A stretch of DNA of 64,000 nt from Lonicera japonica. Its lineage: Eukaryota > Streptophyta > Magnoliopsida > Dipsacales > Caprifoliaceae. Location of the stretch: positions 434,001-498,000 of the forward strand of contig CM038464.1 of NCBI GenBank assembly GCA_021464415.1, given 5' to 3'. The position numbers were made by a program, and so were the translations under genes. Positions 23,880-37,900 of this stretch are shown piece after piece; positions within the stretch are counted from its first letter, which is position 1, and each line of letters begins with the position of its first letter. Under the pieces are notes generated by a model. The model had not been told where the DNA came from, searched no databases, and saw only the letters and a list, made by a program, of their open reading frames with translations.

Positions 23880-24510
23880 TCAATTTCAGTCGGGGCAGAA
23901 ACTAAGTACTTCAAACTCAAACCCAATGTAAAATTTCGGTTTTAGTTCGGTTTTTAAATTTTCGAAACCAAACTTGAACCAAACTTTTCAGTTTGATTTC
24001 GGTTCGATTTTATTCGGTTTTGACATTTTTTTTAAATCAATTTAACATAACAATGTAATACTAATAATAATGTAAGATTGATTCATATTCAAATTAAAGT
24101 CATGATTTTTTAGAAACAAAAAGCAAACATATGGTATGATGCCATGCTTTCTATTTAGTTACTATTTTATTTGTAAATTTATAAGAATAAAATACATTAA
24201 ATAAAATGATAAATTATCTTCTCATCATGTATTCGATAAAAAAATCTTAATATTATGTAATTAATTCAATAATAAAGATGCGCATTAATGATTTTTTTTA
24301 AGATGATCACAATATGCTATTAATAAAAAACATAGTTTTATAAAAAATCATTTTTTTATATTATATAATGATTAATGTGTGCCTTTAGAGTATATATTAA
24401 TATTTTTATATATATAATTCAATTCAGTTTAGTTCGGTTTTGAATTAATTTATCCTAAACTCAAAACCAAACTATTTTTAGTTTTTAATTATTTTTATTC
24501 GAGATTTTAC
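23880..24510. repeat. Degenerate CGGTTT/AACCGA-rich repeat
   Basis: Words TTTCGGTTTTAGTTCGGTTT (23933) and GGTTCGATTTTATTCGG are echoed near 24430 as TTTAGTTCGGTTTTGA. Such sequence is common in plant MITE-like elements. Boundaries are not clear, and there is no coding sequence. Confidence 0.4.
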
Positions 24511-24559
24511 GGATGGACTTAATCCGGTAGATCAGTTTTCATATTGGTATTATTAACAC

Positions 24560-25062
24560 TACGAGGTTAAAGGTCTTCACTTTGACCTTTCGTTGGTGGT
24601 TTTTCAATGTAGGTTTCCTCGCTGCTTCTCTCTTTCTCTCTCTCGCACGCTGCATTTTACTCTTTCTTTGTTTCGAGAGAGAGAGAGGGCAGCCGCCCTA
24701 GAGAGAGAAAACGTTTTTCAATTTCTTTGAATGTTTTATGGTATTTATATATATATATATCTAATAAATTTCAAAGTCAAAGAAGTGTGAGAGAGAGATA
24801 ATATACTATTACTACTACTATTCCCTTATTTATCGCTCTCTCTTTATGTCTGAAATTTCAAGGTGGTGGTTGTGATTCTACCCTTCGATTGCATCCACTG
24901 CTCTCAAAAATCCCCTCTCTCTCTCTCTCTCTCTTTCTATCGTTTCTCTTCTTGTTGTTTAAGGTATCTGTTTCATCATCTTCTTCTTCTTCTTCTAATT
25001 ATTATTATTATTAGTTCTACTAGTGTTGGATAGATTAGATTCAAAAGACTAATACAAGTCCG
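24560..25062 (+). promoter_or_regulatory. Probable promoter and 5' leader of the ALIS gene
   Basis: Pyrimidine-rich leader typical of plant 5' UTRs, with CT/GA tracts at 24628-24650, 24677-24690 and 24917-24934, and TTC and ATT runs at 24980-25012. TATATATATAT at 24747-24760 could serve as a TATA element, with the transcript starting downstream of it. The exact start site cannot be read from sequence. Confidence 0.45.
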
Positions 25063-28000
25063 ATGAACTCAAACGCTCCCTCATCGAGCTCTGGAGGCCC
25101 TGGATCTGCCGATCCCTCTGCTCCCAGAACCACCAATTCTAAGCGACCCAAATGTACTTTCTCTCTCCGCATCTACTCTTTTTCTTTATTATTATTGTTG
25201 TTGTTGTTGTTCTTTTACCTTTCCCTTTTTCCCTCACAATGAATGAGAAGATATCTCTATTATTATTACTAATTGAAGATCATCTCTATCAAATTTCATC
25301 AATATTTCTGACTGTTAGAAATTTTAGATGTTTAGGTAATTCACTTCCGAGTTGAAATTTTTTTATAAGATTTGGTAGAGATGATCTACTAATTATCAAA
25401 GTCATGTTGGCCAAGTTTCTCAACAAAAAAGAAGAAGAAGAAGAAGAAAGAGTCAAAAGGACTTGGTCCATAAGCTTGGACCTTAAACTTAGTATGTATG
25501 AGAAATGTTTTCCTCTCCTCTCTATATTTATATTATAGGTCCAATTGTAATTAGAGTAGTTTATATAGTTATTGTTAGAATTTTGGGGTTGAAATTGATA
25601 GTCAGTCCATTCAGGGTGTTAGCGGTGGCCCCTGAATGGGTAGGGTGAAGATGGGTTAAGTTTAGAGTTAAGAGGAGCAACAAATCTCCCTCACGCCTGC
25701 TACTTGCTCGTAAGCTGCAACACTTTCCCCATACAAACTCCCTCGGCAAAGAGAGCTGTAATAGTAAGATTCGTAAGATCACGATAAACTCCCCTTTACT
25801 TCCTGTTAATATCATTCAAGTGCTAACACACCCAAGGCTTAGGCACTCTTCCCAAAAACATATATCTGGACTAAGGCTCAAAATATGGGAAACTTGATAA
25901 ACTTGGTGCTTGTTTGGTTAGAGTTTTTGTTCGTTCCTGGATTACAAAATTTCACATGGAGTTTTGAGTCTCATCAACTTATCATTCAACCCCTTGACAT
26001 GGACCGTAAGAGACTCCTAATGTGAATTTACCAAATTAGGATTCTAGGCACAGGCCAGAACTTGAACCAAACAAGTAGTATGTAATAGTGTTGCTCCGCT
26101 CTTTCTGTAGTTGTTGTTGAAATCCTAAACAATCTAAGTCAGAGTTCAGGAGGTTCTCAGTTTTCCTCTGCATTTTTTTTCTTGCTTAGAAATTGTGTAA
26201 TGTATTCTTCATTTCTTCGTCTAATTAGATGTAAATAACTTAAAATCTGAAAGATCTCAGTGTGGTATGCTGAGGCTATTCGGTTTGCACTTTGTAGGAT
26301 TTTTTTTTAATGTTCATTTTTTGACGTCCCCCACCCTCTCTAAAATCACTTCGTACGAAGCAGGTGGAAAGTTTTCAATTTTCTGTACATGATAACATGT
26401 TCTATTTTGAGCTAAGGAAATTTCCGTTTTCAATTTTCCCATTAGATTCGAGGTTCACTCAGCAGGAACTTCCAGCTTGCAAGCCAATTCTTACTCCGAG
26501 ATGGGTAAGGATTTTGTCTCATTTCTTTATCCACATGCTGATTCTTCAACTTTTCAAGAGAGATCTAGGCCCAATGAACTATCCTTTTCATCTGCAGGTT
26601 ATTTCAGCATTCATGCTTGTTAGCATTGTCTTCATCCCCATTGGACTTGTGTCGCTGTTTGCTTCCCGTGATGTATGCTTACAACTTAATGAACACTTGT
26701 GCATTTTCATTATTTTCATCCCATTGTACTTGAATATTCTTCTTCCTTACTTCATTAGGTTGTTGAAATTGTTGATCGGTATGAAACTGCCTGCATACCA
26801 GCAGCCTCGAGAAGCGATAAAGTTGGCTATATACAAACCCCTGGGGATAAAACTTGCAACAGAACCCTGAGGGTATGTTTTTTCAGCATCAGATTATATC
26901 TTCACTATCAACACATAATGATTTCTTTTGGCACCACCTTAATTCTTAAAGTTTTTGTATGGATAAATAATCTTCTTCATTGAATAATATTAGGTGCCAA
27001 AGCATATGAAGCAGCCTATTTATGTCTATTATCAGCTGGACAACTTCTATCAGAACCATCGCCGGTACTTAAAACTTGTTTTTACCTTCTTTGTTGCCTG
27101 TTTATAATTTAGTTATGCAAGAGAAAATCTAATGTGTCATTGCCTTGGTCTACTTCTCCATTTTTTTCTCTCCATAGTATTTTGGGGTTATCATTTTTTA
27201 ATTTTATTCCATTTAATATTCACACTAGATTCTCTGTGATATATGGTTAAATTATGATATAGTGAGCCCGGATTTTGTGAACGTTACTATCTTTTCATTT
27301 GTTATTTTATTAGCTCAGTAAGATTGAAATCCAAACCCCATCCTCCCCCTCTTAATGGATTGAGTCCACGCTTTGGGACTTTGTACGGTTGTTGAGCGGT
27401 TCTAGTGCCACAGAGTAAGTTTGAATACTAGAGTTGCATCCCAACATAAATTTGCTTCCTTAAGCTTACAAACACTCAAGCACCATCCTCGAAGCCATCC
27501 ATTCTTAATGTACATGTGAATTCTGATGCCAAGATAGCTTCTTAAGCCATTGTCCCAACAAAAAACGTCACTTTCAATGGAGCTTTTGTCATTCTTGTGT
27601 TTCTTCATGGGAATATGAAGCTGATATTTCGATGGAGGGCAGAGTAGTAATCCTGTTGAAGACCATTGTAATATATGTTAGAATTTATTTTTATTTAAAA
27701 AAAAAAGAAAAAAAGAAGAAATTTACACAATGGAAGGAGGGGCTCTATTCTACAGGAAAGGAGTTTCCATTAGGTATATTGATATAGCATGAAGCATGGA
27801 TTCTTCAGAATGGTCGTTGAGACGAAATGGGTGCGGCCCCGTTTCACACCCAAAGAGAATCAGAATTAATTATATAATTTTTAATTTTCGATTCATTTGG
27901 ATTCTTGTGGGATTCATTTGGACTCGTGAGGGATTCGTAAAGGGTACAATTCCTATTTTTTGAAGAGTTTTAAATTGATTTTTTTTTTTGGTTAAAAAGA

Positions 28001-29990
28001 GATTTAATTGACTTTTTACTTTCAAAAAGAATAATTTAATATTATATAAAACATGTCCCCACAAAATCTTCACTTCAATTTGAAATTTCTTAGCTTCTAA
28101 CATATGACACTTCAAGGCTCCGTACCAAAGACGATTGTATTACAAAGTCCAAACAACAAAGACAAAAATGAGGCTCCAAACAAGCTTTTACTCTTGGTTT
28201 CTTTTGCATCAAATTTCTTCTTCAAATTTTTGGTGGAACCCTAGTTTTCTTGTGACCACTTATGGAAACCCTTAATTTGTTGTCACCACTATGGAACAAA
28301 TCCTCTTAGTGTGTTGCCGTTTATTCTCTTCCCATTACATTGCGACCATTGGTAATTCTACAAATATTGAATCTATCTAATTAATTAATGTAATTTATAT
28401 TATTATTTATACCCCCCGCACTCGTATTCTATTTTTTAGAAAATTTCCGAATCGCCACACCCGAACTGCATCACACTCAAATCCTGCACCCGCATTGGTG
28501 CTACATAGTTGATATAAAACAAGAGTGTGATAATTTTTGATACTTTCAATGCCCTTAGTGGAACATTGTGGGGTGCTAGAGTACTGAAGAGTAGTGCATT
28601 CCACAGTGGCCATCTTTTATTATCGTTGAAATTGGAGAAGATTATATACATATTTGTTTTTTCTAATATATCATGTGATGATGGCTTTTATTCAGGTATG
28701 TGAAGAGCCGGAGTGAGGAGCAACTGAAAAGTGTAAGCAGTGAGAATGAAACAAGTGCCTGTAAGCCTGAAAATATTGCAGATGGGATGCCAATTGTACC
28801 TTGTGGCCTTATAGCATGGAGTATGTTCAATGATACTTACGCCTTCTCGCGCATCAACCAGCAATTGCCCGTAAACAAGAAGGGTATTTCATGGAAGAGT
28901 GATAGAGACCATAAGTTTGGTAAAAATGTCTTCCCCAAGAACTTCCAGAATGGGACTCTTATTGGGGGTGCACGTCTCAATCCGTCCATACCAGTAAGCC
29001 TTCCATCACCATCCATCTTTACAAAGATGAAAATTTTAAAGATACCCATATCACTCTCTACATCAAACATATCTTCAGTTGGTGTCACATCTAACTCCCT
29101 ACAAGCAATTTTTTCTCATTGTCTATCCCGTTCTTGCAGAATTGAGCAATCTGTAATTGTCCAACACATTTGAGAAGATGGCAAACGCATTTTTATTAAT
29201 ATATATAATTTGTGGTGCATTTGCAGTTGAGCGAGCAGGAGGACCTCATTGTTTGGATGCGAACCGCTGCTCTTCCGACATTTAGGAAATTGTATGGGAA
29301 GATAGAGGTGGATCTTCTTGAGGGTGATGAGATAGAGGTGATATTGCAGAACAACTACAACACTTATAGTTTTAACGGGAAGAAGAAACTGGTGCTCTCC
29401 ACCACTAGCTGGCTTGGGGGAAAGAATGACTTCATTGGCATTGCCTATCTTGCCGTTGGTGGCTTGTGCTTCCTACTGGCCATGGCTTTCACTATTGTAT
29501 ATCTAGTTAAGCCAAGGTGAATTTTCCGAATGCCATCTCCACCACCATCCATATACATTCTTACTATGCTTCTTTCTTTAGAATTTATTTCATATCGGCG
29601 TCATTATTCATTATATGTTTGCATGTTATGCCTTTTCTCTTGTTGGCAACCAAATGCATTCCATTTCTATGCCTTAGCATTAGGGTGCAGCTTTCAGACA
29701 GCTTTGAACATTGAGAACCTTTTCAGTTAGATATAATTATTCACCCACACCCATGCTACTTTTTTATACAATAACAAGGAAACATCTCTTCCTTGTTACT
29801 ACAATAATAAAGAAACAAACCCCTCCTTTCTCTCACGTTACCTTCTGGTTTATACACGTTATTACAGATAATAATAACATTACAAATTCCAGTTGTTGAA
29901 ACAAAAACTGATTTATGTTTGGTTTTGTATTTCAGGCGACTTGGAGATCCATCTTATTTGTCGTGGAACCGGAACCCAGGGGGTCGCTAA
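25063..29990 (+). CDS. ALIS: ALA-interacting subunit (ALIS; CDC50/LEM3 family), 8 exons
   Basis: CDS exons: 25063-25153, 26446-26504, 26598-26672, 26759-26872, 26994-27064, 28696-28993, 29227-29516, 29936-29990. Together they give 1053 nt, 350 residues, the usual length for plant ALIS proteins, and all junctions are GT-AG and in phase. The product is the beta subunit that P4-ATPase lipid flippases (ALA proteins) need for ER exit and activity. Visible features: cytosolic N terminus ending [18 protein letters not shown], first membrane segment at residues 51-71, a luminal domain with paired cysteines, sequons NRT, NET and NDT and the motif [14 protein letters not shown], a second membrane segment at about 305-330, and a short tail ending SWNRNPGGR. 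The start ATG at 25063 is the first in the leader frame. Intron 5 is 1.6 kb. It most resembles the ALIS1/3/5 group. No defects seen. Confidence 0.97.
27065..28695 (+). other. Long intron 5 of the ALIS gene
   Basis: 1631 bp with a canonical GTACTT donor and TTCAG acceptor. It contains an A-rich stretch at 27695-27720, pyrimidine-rich blocks and possible old repeat sequence (GGTGCGGCCCCGTTTCACAC near 27830). No exon or intact element is recognised. Confidence 0.6.
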
Positions 29991-30602
29991 GACGGATGAA
30001 GAAGCCTACCTTTCCTACTCAGGTTGATTTGTTCTAGGTTTTCTCCACAATGATGCTGGTGTGTGTAATTTTTACATGTTTTAAAGCTTTTCAAACTGAA
30101 TGTATAACATATGCCAGTGCTGGAAGCCACTTGGGTTGTTTGGATTTGAGTTTTGTGGATAACACATTATAAATTCTTTTTATGTATAATCTCAGGTTAG
30201 AAGAGTATCGAAGAGTTGCTTTCATTTGATGAATTTGAATGCACAACCTGTATTGTTATATGCTGTTTGATTATTTTTGTTATTATTGAGTGTAGAAACC
30301 TAAATACCAGAAGAGAGTTCTGGCTGTCCATGTCCACCGGATCTGAGTACGATCAATCAACTTAATAGGAAAGTCGTGAATCACATTGTTTACACTATAT
30401 GTGTTCGTCTGAACCTGAATAATTTAATTGGAAAAAAAAGATTGGGGAGATGCAATTTATCCTAATTTGGGGCTGTATACATGTTTGTCACCGGAAGAAT
30501 TTAATTGGGAAAAAAGCAGTAGAAAATTGTGAATCTCATTGTTTACACTTACGTATACCAGAAGAGTTTAATTGGGCAAAAGATCAAGGAAGATGCAATT
30601 AA

Positions 30603-30665
30603 ATAGGTGCACATCGTGAGGCTCGAACCAAAAGGTTGTGCTTTACCGAGCCAGACGGGTTAATA
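30603..30665 (-). repeat. tRNA-like fragment, probable SINE head
   Basis: On the minus strand CGTCTGGCTCGGTAAAGCAC resembles a D-arm (A box) and GGTTCGAGCC a T-arm (B box), about 30 bp apart. A full cloverleaf and anticodon stem cannot be drawn, so it is a tRNA-derived relic rather than a tRNA gene. Confidence 0.4.
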
Positions 30666-31036
30666 CCCATAATTTGTCTATTCAATATATGATTACTTAC
30701 ATTTTGCGTTTTATCGTCAGCATGCAAAAGACAATGGTGATATTATATAATGAAGAAAATTTCAAGTCCCGTCAAAATCAAATTTTTAAATAAAAAGAGA
30801 GACCGCAATATTAAAATAGGAAGGTCACAGTTTCAACGTGATTGGAATTGATCATAACTTTGTATAATAACATAGGTATATGCTATATGTTAAACATAAT
30901 ATTCATTACGGTTCCTTCTTCTCATAGTTTAAGCTTTTAAGAGAGATGGTTTTTAACATGATATCATAAGTTGATTTTCTGAGAGGTCCAAAATTTAAGT
31001 CTTGGTACTTCCATTCCCCATTTGTTAATACAAAAT

Positions 31037-31186
31037 TTGTCTGCTCTCCACGTGAGGGAGGGTTTTCTGTTGATGGAGGTAAAAAATTTAACAACTTAAA
31101 AGACAAAAATTTGTCTGCACTCCATGTGAGAGAGGGTTTTCTATTGATAAAGAAAAAATTTAACAGCAACTTAAAAGACGAAAAAG
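31037..31186. repeat. 75-bp tandem duplication
   Basis: TTTGTCTGCTCTCCACGTGA... to AAAAGACAAAAA is followed directly by TTTGTCTGCACTCCATGTGA... to AAAAGACGAAAAA. The two units differ at scattered positions. Confidence 0.85.
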
Positions 31187-31980
31187 TGATTCGACTGACT
31201 AAATTATGTAATAATATAGATATATGCTCTAAATTCCTTCCATTAGTGGAACCACCCCTCACCGGGGATATCGTCACTTAAACTGGGGGTCGCATATACT
31301 GTAAATATTTGGAGCTCTTTCTAGTCAGTCATCTCTCTCTTTTACTCAAAAAGTTTTTGCATATGAACTTATTTGAAAATTGATAAAGCACTTTACATTT
31401 CTGGTTTTCGAACCGGAGCTTGCTAGGCAGTGTATTTGTCGTGGTTCAGTGATAATCCATATGAGGGATAAGCAATCCAACTCTTTCACGCACAGATCGT
31501 TACAAAGATGGGTATAAAACTTATTAGTGCGTGTACTTCTACTTACTTTACGACCCTTAATCACCGTGGATGCTTTAGTGCTCTAAAGATCTTTAGGTGC
31601 AGTGGTTCCTCGGCACACACTACCATCCTTTGTCTTTTAAGATTTTTCTTCCTGAAATGAATGAATTATACGAATAGAAATTTCAAACTGAGGAATCAAC
31701 TTGACAAGCAAAGAAACACCTCAAAGACAGCAAAGAAAATAAAGCCCTTAATCAAATAATAACACAACACAAACAACAAATTCAACCCTAACACAATCTC
31801 TCCCATATTTTTCTACTTTGAAGTTCAACCCAGGCTCTGTTGCTTCTTTTTTCTTATTTATTTATCACAATCCTAACCCATGAGTTTTACCACAAATGGT
31901 GGTGTGGTATTTTTTTTTTTGTTTTTGAATTTGGGGGGGGGGGGGGGGGTGCAGTGAGGTTAGAGGTATTTAAGGTTTGT

Positions 31981-34900
31981 TTACGTTACTCTGAGCAAGA
32001 TGTTAGAAAGGTAGGCTCCCTCAGGATAGGATGGGTCAATAGGATGGTCACAAGCTGCTCCAGCTTGACGTACAACTGTAATCTTCTTCCCGGCCATTGA
32101 TGCCGCACCCTACACCAAACAAACAGAAGATCAATTAGACATACCTATCTAACAGTATCATCAATAAAATTACAAAGAAAAATGAAAACGGAGACAACTC
32201 AGTCTTCATGTGTTTTTGCATGGTCGATCACGACGACTCTGATACAACTACATACTAAATTTGAACACAAAAGTAAGACAAAGTCATACTAATACATTGG
32301 AGTTGTCAACTGCTACTTGATTACTTGAAATACGTGGATGTAGTTATATCAGTTGGATCTTAAAATAGAATTCCCATAAGATCAACTTTTTTTGTCGGTT
32401 CGCTTTATTGAGATTTGAGACCCTTTTACAATTTGATTGAAGGTACCCCATTAGACTCAAGAGGGTAAATTAGTGAACAAAATTTATCAATTGCCAATTT
32501 TCTCAGTCATTAGCAAATTACAAACTTGTTGGGTTGCAAAAATTGTAAAATCATAACTTCCAAGATAGTTGTATCAAAAAGGAACATCCAACATCATAAA
32601 ATCGAGAAAACATGTGACAAATGAATTCACTCTTTGTATGGGTGTGTTTTATTTTTGTTTTTTTGTGGGGGGAGGGGGGTTAGGAGACCAGACTTGCCTG
32701 AAGAGTCCGCAATAACATCCCACTTTGGGTCATAGCTCCGGAACATGAGCAAGTCATCAGAAGCCCTCCTTTCTTTGTCAATCGCATGGCCAATGAATTT
32801 AAATTCCTGTACATGCCAATAGCACTTTGAAGAACCTGCATTAAATTCCAACTATATAAGCAAGATAACCTAGAGAAACAATATGATAAAAACAATTATG
32901 AGCATTTTGTGAACAAGTCTACACACAAGGTACCCGGGTCTTCAATCCTTATCTATTTTAAAGATAAAGAAGCATGAAATTGCAAAGCACATGTAAAATG
33001 TGAACAAACGCCGGTGTTGCACCGGCTCATCTTCAAGGTGTCATACTGACGGAGAGCACAAATGGATTGGATAAGCCATGAATGGAGACTACAGCTTATG
33101 ACTTTATTTTATCATCATCTTAGAATTTGGATTTGGTGCTTTTGGGGCCTTAGTTATGAAATTTCTATAATCTTGGACTTTTTATCATTGCTTATTTGGA
33201 CCTATTGCGTGAAGCCTATAGAAAAATGTATGCCACGTGTATTGTAGAATTTGAGATGGAATTTTTCTATTTTTGGGATAAAGAGAAAATGTTGATTCCT
33301 CTGTCTCAAATTAATAGTGTCAATTTTCTTTTTGGGATGTCTCAAATTAAATTAATAGCCCATTTCATTTTTGAGACATAATCAATGTACATTCTTGACC
33401 ATGGATTAGGTTGAAATTAGTCTCTTTTCTAAAAAGTACCAAAGCCAAAGTGGAACTTTTAATTTGAGACAGTGGCAGTACCAAGGAAAGAGAGCATAAA
33501 ACTTGAAGGCGGCAAAGGGTCCTCTAAAAGAGCAAGTACATTAAACATTTAAACCAATCCAACGTCAATAAACAGCAGCCCTCCAAGCTCTAATTCTCCA
33601 TCTAGATTTCAGATATAATTTTTTAAATTATCCATTGAAGGTCTAAGAGTTAATGCCCACAAAGAAGCATTTACACTCTATCCAAAAGAGGTGCGGACGA
33701 ATCCCCAAACCCTGGAATATTTTATGTATGATTTTGTTTACAATTCTCAAAAGAGTTTTTCTAGCTTTCCTTAGTTTTCTGTTTTCCACTAAGACCCTTA
33801 ATTTATACCTTTTTACCATCACTTAAACACACAACATACCTGATCGTCATAAACCTCACAGAAATAATGTACAACCAGATTACCTTAGGATTCATGATCT
33901 TTTGTTTATGTGAATCCCAGGGTTTATATTGAACAGCAGTCAACTCTCAAGTTATTGTACCTTCTTTTTAGGTGCTAATTTAGGGGGATCCAAAACAACT
34001 ATGTCCCACAATTCCTCCCTGGAAACAGCATTTTTCATAAACATAGTTGCATCTTGTCTCACAAATGATATTCTCCCTGAATCCAGGTTGTTAAGACCAA
34101 TATTTTCGTTAGCCAAGTCCAAAGCAGGCAATGACGTATCAACACCTGTCAAACATTAGACAAGATGAGCAAATTTATGTACACATGCATATGCTTGCAA
34201 TCTTAGAGGGTGTACAAAACAAATTTAAAGAAGTAATCATGTCTGATCACAACCAAGATATTATTATATAGTAGCCAATTTGCGTCTTTTTTGATAAATC
34301 AACCGTAAAGATGTAAATGTTCAACATCGACTAAACACTTCTCTACAGGCCATCAAGCCTTCAGTGACTGGTATGACTTTTCACAAGATTCATATGCTAA
34401 ATACCCTTTTAATAGTCACTAAAAGATTAGTGAAATATGAGATCAGATTAAGCCTTGGTTGTCATTCTCAGAGGGACCATGGTGCTTTCTCCATCTCCCA
34501 CCATGAGTCACCAAGTATCTAGACCAGTAGCAGAATTCTTCGAAGTTTATTAAACATGGGTATCGGGGGCCCCTCCCCACTAATCCCATGAGGCCTTGGT
34601 TGCAACCAGGAGACACCCCCAGTGGCCCAAGAAAGGCTTCACGCAGCAAGGAATTGAACATGAGACTGTGCGCCTAACTACCACGCTCTTTTAGAGACAA
34701 GGCTTCAATATTATTACAGAGAATAGCGTGCTGAAGTGTGCATAACTTGTGCAACTGGCATCACACTTGATTTATGCTCATATTGTTGAAGAATGGGCTC
34801 TCGCTAGCGCTAATTGAGATAGTATCGTCCTAGGTTTCGCATGGCTGATAAGTAGGTTTGGTTATCTACTTGGTCACATAATTAAGCAGGCCTGATAACC

Positions 34901-37900
34901 AAAGGGCTTACCCTAGAATAGGGTTGTGGCACTTTCTCGATCATACTTCATTACTTTGAATGTTGCGGTCATCATTTTGGCCAAACGAAGCCTATTCTAG
35001 TATCCGCAAACCAACACCCTAGGATCCCTAAAGGGACTGAGAAGAAAGACAACAATTTAGTGATGATTTATACCAGTGACATTCATAGCATGCCCGTGTG
35101 CAGCACTTAGAGCAAAACCACCCGTATAGCAGCACATATCAAGAACTCTTTGACCCTTTGAAATTGTAGATATGAACTGGCGATTTTCACGTTGATCAGC
35201 ATAAAATCCAGTCTTCTGGCCCTCCACTGAGATCAAATAATAAATCCCATTCTCCACCACCTAAAACAAAGAACTGACAAGGTGTCATGAAACACTAGAA
35301 ATAGCTGCGCCTGGATCGTACACAAACAATTCAAGCTATCTAGGGAACAGAATGAACCCCAATTGTATGTAGTCATTGCACTATGAGAATTAATTATGTA
35401 TGATATTTTACTGCCAAACTATTCACTCAATCTCACTTTGGCCCTTAAACTGAAAAACGCCTCACTTAGGCGGTTAAACTATAGACCGCGTCTCAATTTG
35501 GCCCTTCCATCCAATTTCTCCATTAAGTTGGACAGAATCAAGGTTATTTTGTCTGTTCAATTCAAAATTTGATTTAATTAGATATGAAAATGAGATTGGA
35601 TTAATCCTTGATATCATGAAGCTTATGCAGTTTCCTGCCAAATTTGTTCAGCGGATCAAAATCTCATTCTCATGTGCTCTATTAGGCTTAATGGAGCTTA
35701 GGAACAGGGAACCCCTGTTCCCCCTCTCTCTTTTATCTTGATCAAATAGGTACTTTCCTTCATCATCTCGTATAGTGTCCTTCAGAACCCTGGGTTTAAA
35801 TTTCTTAAAAGAAGAAATAAGAGATCCTGCGCCTATCCATGCTTTTCATGCGACTTAGTCTGCACAGTAATGGTGATGCTACATCTGCTGAAGTCCAACC
35901 GTAATGGTTTCCAGAATGTTTATTATTTATACAGCAAGAGAATTACTAGCTTGTGGAGGCTATACATAAACTTAAACTAAACCCTCCATAAGATCATTAG
36001 TAGATTGGTCCCCACTAATACTGTCTACGAGATCTGGATGTAAAGGAACATTAAGACTTTGCTAATGACTACAGATTTTAATTACTGATACCACACTCAT
36101 TGTTGACACTTTCAGATTTTGGACTTGTGAACCTGGAAATTTCTTAGGAGACAGATATGAGTTGCAACCTCCAAAGATGCAGGTACCTTCCTACTTCCAC
36201 CTTCGCCTAATGACTCCTTGGTGACTTAGCAGTTGCTTGATGGTGACCAGACTAGTTAGATTAACTATTATCACAGAGTTACATTATTTATCAATGCCTA
36301 CCGTCAGCTGCTGTTGGAGCAGCACTTGCTGGTGTTATTCTGTTTAGTAAACTATGTAGCAAACAGGTCTATCTTGTCCATGCCAGTATCTATGCAGCAT
36401 GAGTGATTACCTGTAACTAACTTATTATGATTCTTAAGTTACCAACTTGATGTTAAAAACACGGACTGAATCAGCTACCAGGAAGTCATATTTGTCATCA
36501 ATAACATGATTCTGTAAGTAAAAATAAGTCTTTGTTGATGTTTCCTTGACATGCCAGTGTCCTACTTTCCAGAAATTATTTGGTGCATCCAGAAATGAAT
36601 CAACGACTCATTAACTGTAGCTTTATGCGCTTATTTGCACGGTCTGTATGAAGCAAAACGAAAACTTATCAGACCGAGTGACTATTTCGAAAAGCATACA
36701 TGATACATGGGAGTTGGGAGATGGTAGCAAAAACACAGCTTTCAACATATTATAGATACATGACATGGGAAATTAATGCATTTCTCATCATTGAATGTGA
36801 TTAGACAGTAAAGCATTAAATTCCAGTTCAAAAACCATGCCAGATAAGTTCATACAAGCAATATGCTGCACCTTCCAGGCATAACAAGTTCTCGAAAGAT
36901 GCGATACTAAGCATGACAGAAGACCTTCACCTTTACACTCTCAAGAGAAGTGGATGGATGTACTTCTGCAAGATCAGGTAAGTCCATCCCTTCTTCCTTC
37001 AAGATTTCAATGGATGGTCTCCAGCTTATATTGTTGATTTCATCAAGTCTACTAACATAATCCTTTATCTGTGGCTTGTATTTTTCAACCCAAGCAGCTG
37101 ATGACGCTATAACGGCTAAGTTACCAAAAATGTCGACGATAAGGCCTGACAACCTAAAGACAAGTAGAGGTAAATCTAGGAATTTTGTCAGCTAGTTTTT
37201 ATAAAGGAGATGTAAAACATCAACAGGAAAAGGAAATAAATGAAACTGTTCATAAACATGATCCCACCAAAACATGCTGTTTGTTTGCCGTATCTTATGC
37301 CCAAAAGTCAACATGTCATACTTGATATAATTTACTTCCCTTGATCTGTATGGTTGTCCTTGAAGAAGTGCAATAACAATACATAAATTGTGTAGATATA
37401 GTTGGACATAGCTTGGTTTGTTTCGAGTTTCATCCATTAGGCATACAGGAGATAAAGTGGACCCAGACCTACAATTACTTTATGGACACAAATTGGATCT
37501 AATATCCAATACAAAAGTGGCAACTGATAAACATTCCGCTTAAATTAACTGTACCCATATTTGATCAAAATAAATGGGGAGAGTTCATAGGCACCCAAGC
37601 AGTAAGGGTAGGCCTTTTTGAATTGATTATCAATTCTAGAAAGTTCCTCCTACATAAGTAGCATTTATAGCCTATCGTGTCCATCCCTCCAAGCAAGCTG
37701 ATCAGAATGAAACTCACCATGAACCAAATTTTCATCAATAAAATTGGGGAAGTTCATAACAATGTCAAATGCTAATAATCTAATACATGCAACAAGAAGC
37801 CGGATGGTATTCAATTTGAGCAAGTAGAAAGGTAATTTTTAAGTTATCATGGGATAATATTTGTAGAACATGTATTTACTACTTACAAATAGTTAAACAT

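Larger units (their letters stand above)
29991..31980. other. Intergenic space between convergent ALIS and methyltransferase genes
   Basis: The ALIS 3' UTR probably occupies the first 250-300 bp. About 30375-30600 has degenerate repeats (GAATCACATTGTTTACACT and GAATCTCATTGTTTACACT 155 bp apart; TTTAATTGG three times). A 75-bp tandem duplication lies at 31037-31186. A run of 19 G at 31932-31950 lies in the probable 3' UTR of the methyltransferase gene. No protein gene is supported. Confidence 0.6.

Noticed and set aside
25152..25355. 67-codon open frame overlapping ALIS exon 1
   Set aside because: It lies in intron 1, where a pyrimidine-rich microsatellite keeps the frame open.
26364..26870. 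168-codon open frame
   Set aside because: It reads through introns 2 and 3 of the ALIS gene; the real exons are in other phases and recognisable by homology and splice sites.
30603..30665. A functional tRNA gene on the minus strand
   Set aside because: A- and B-box-like words are present but no acceptor stem, anticodon stem or terminator can be drawn.
33929..34159. Open frame on the plus strand
   Set aside because: It is the antisense shadow of methyltransferase exon 6, which contains the DPPKL motif on the other strand.
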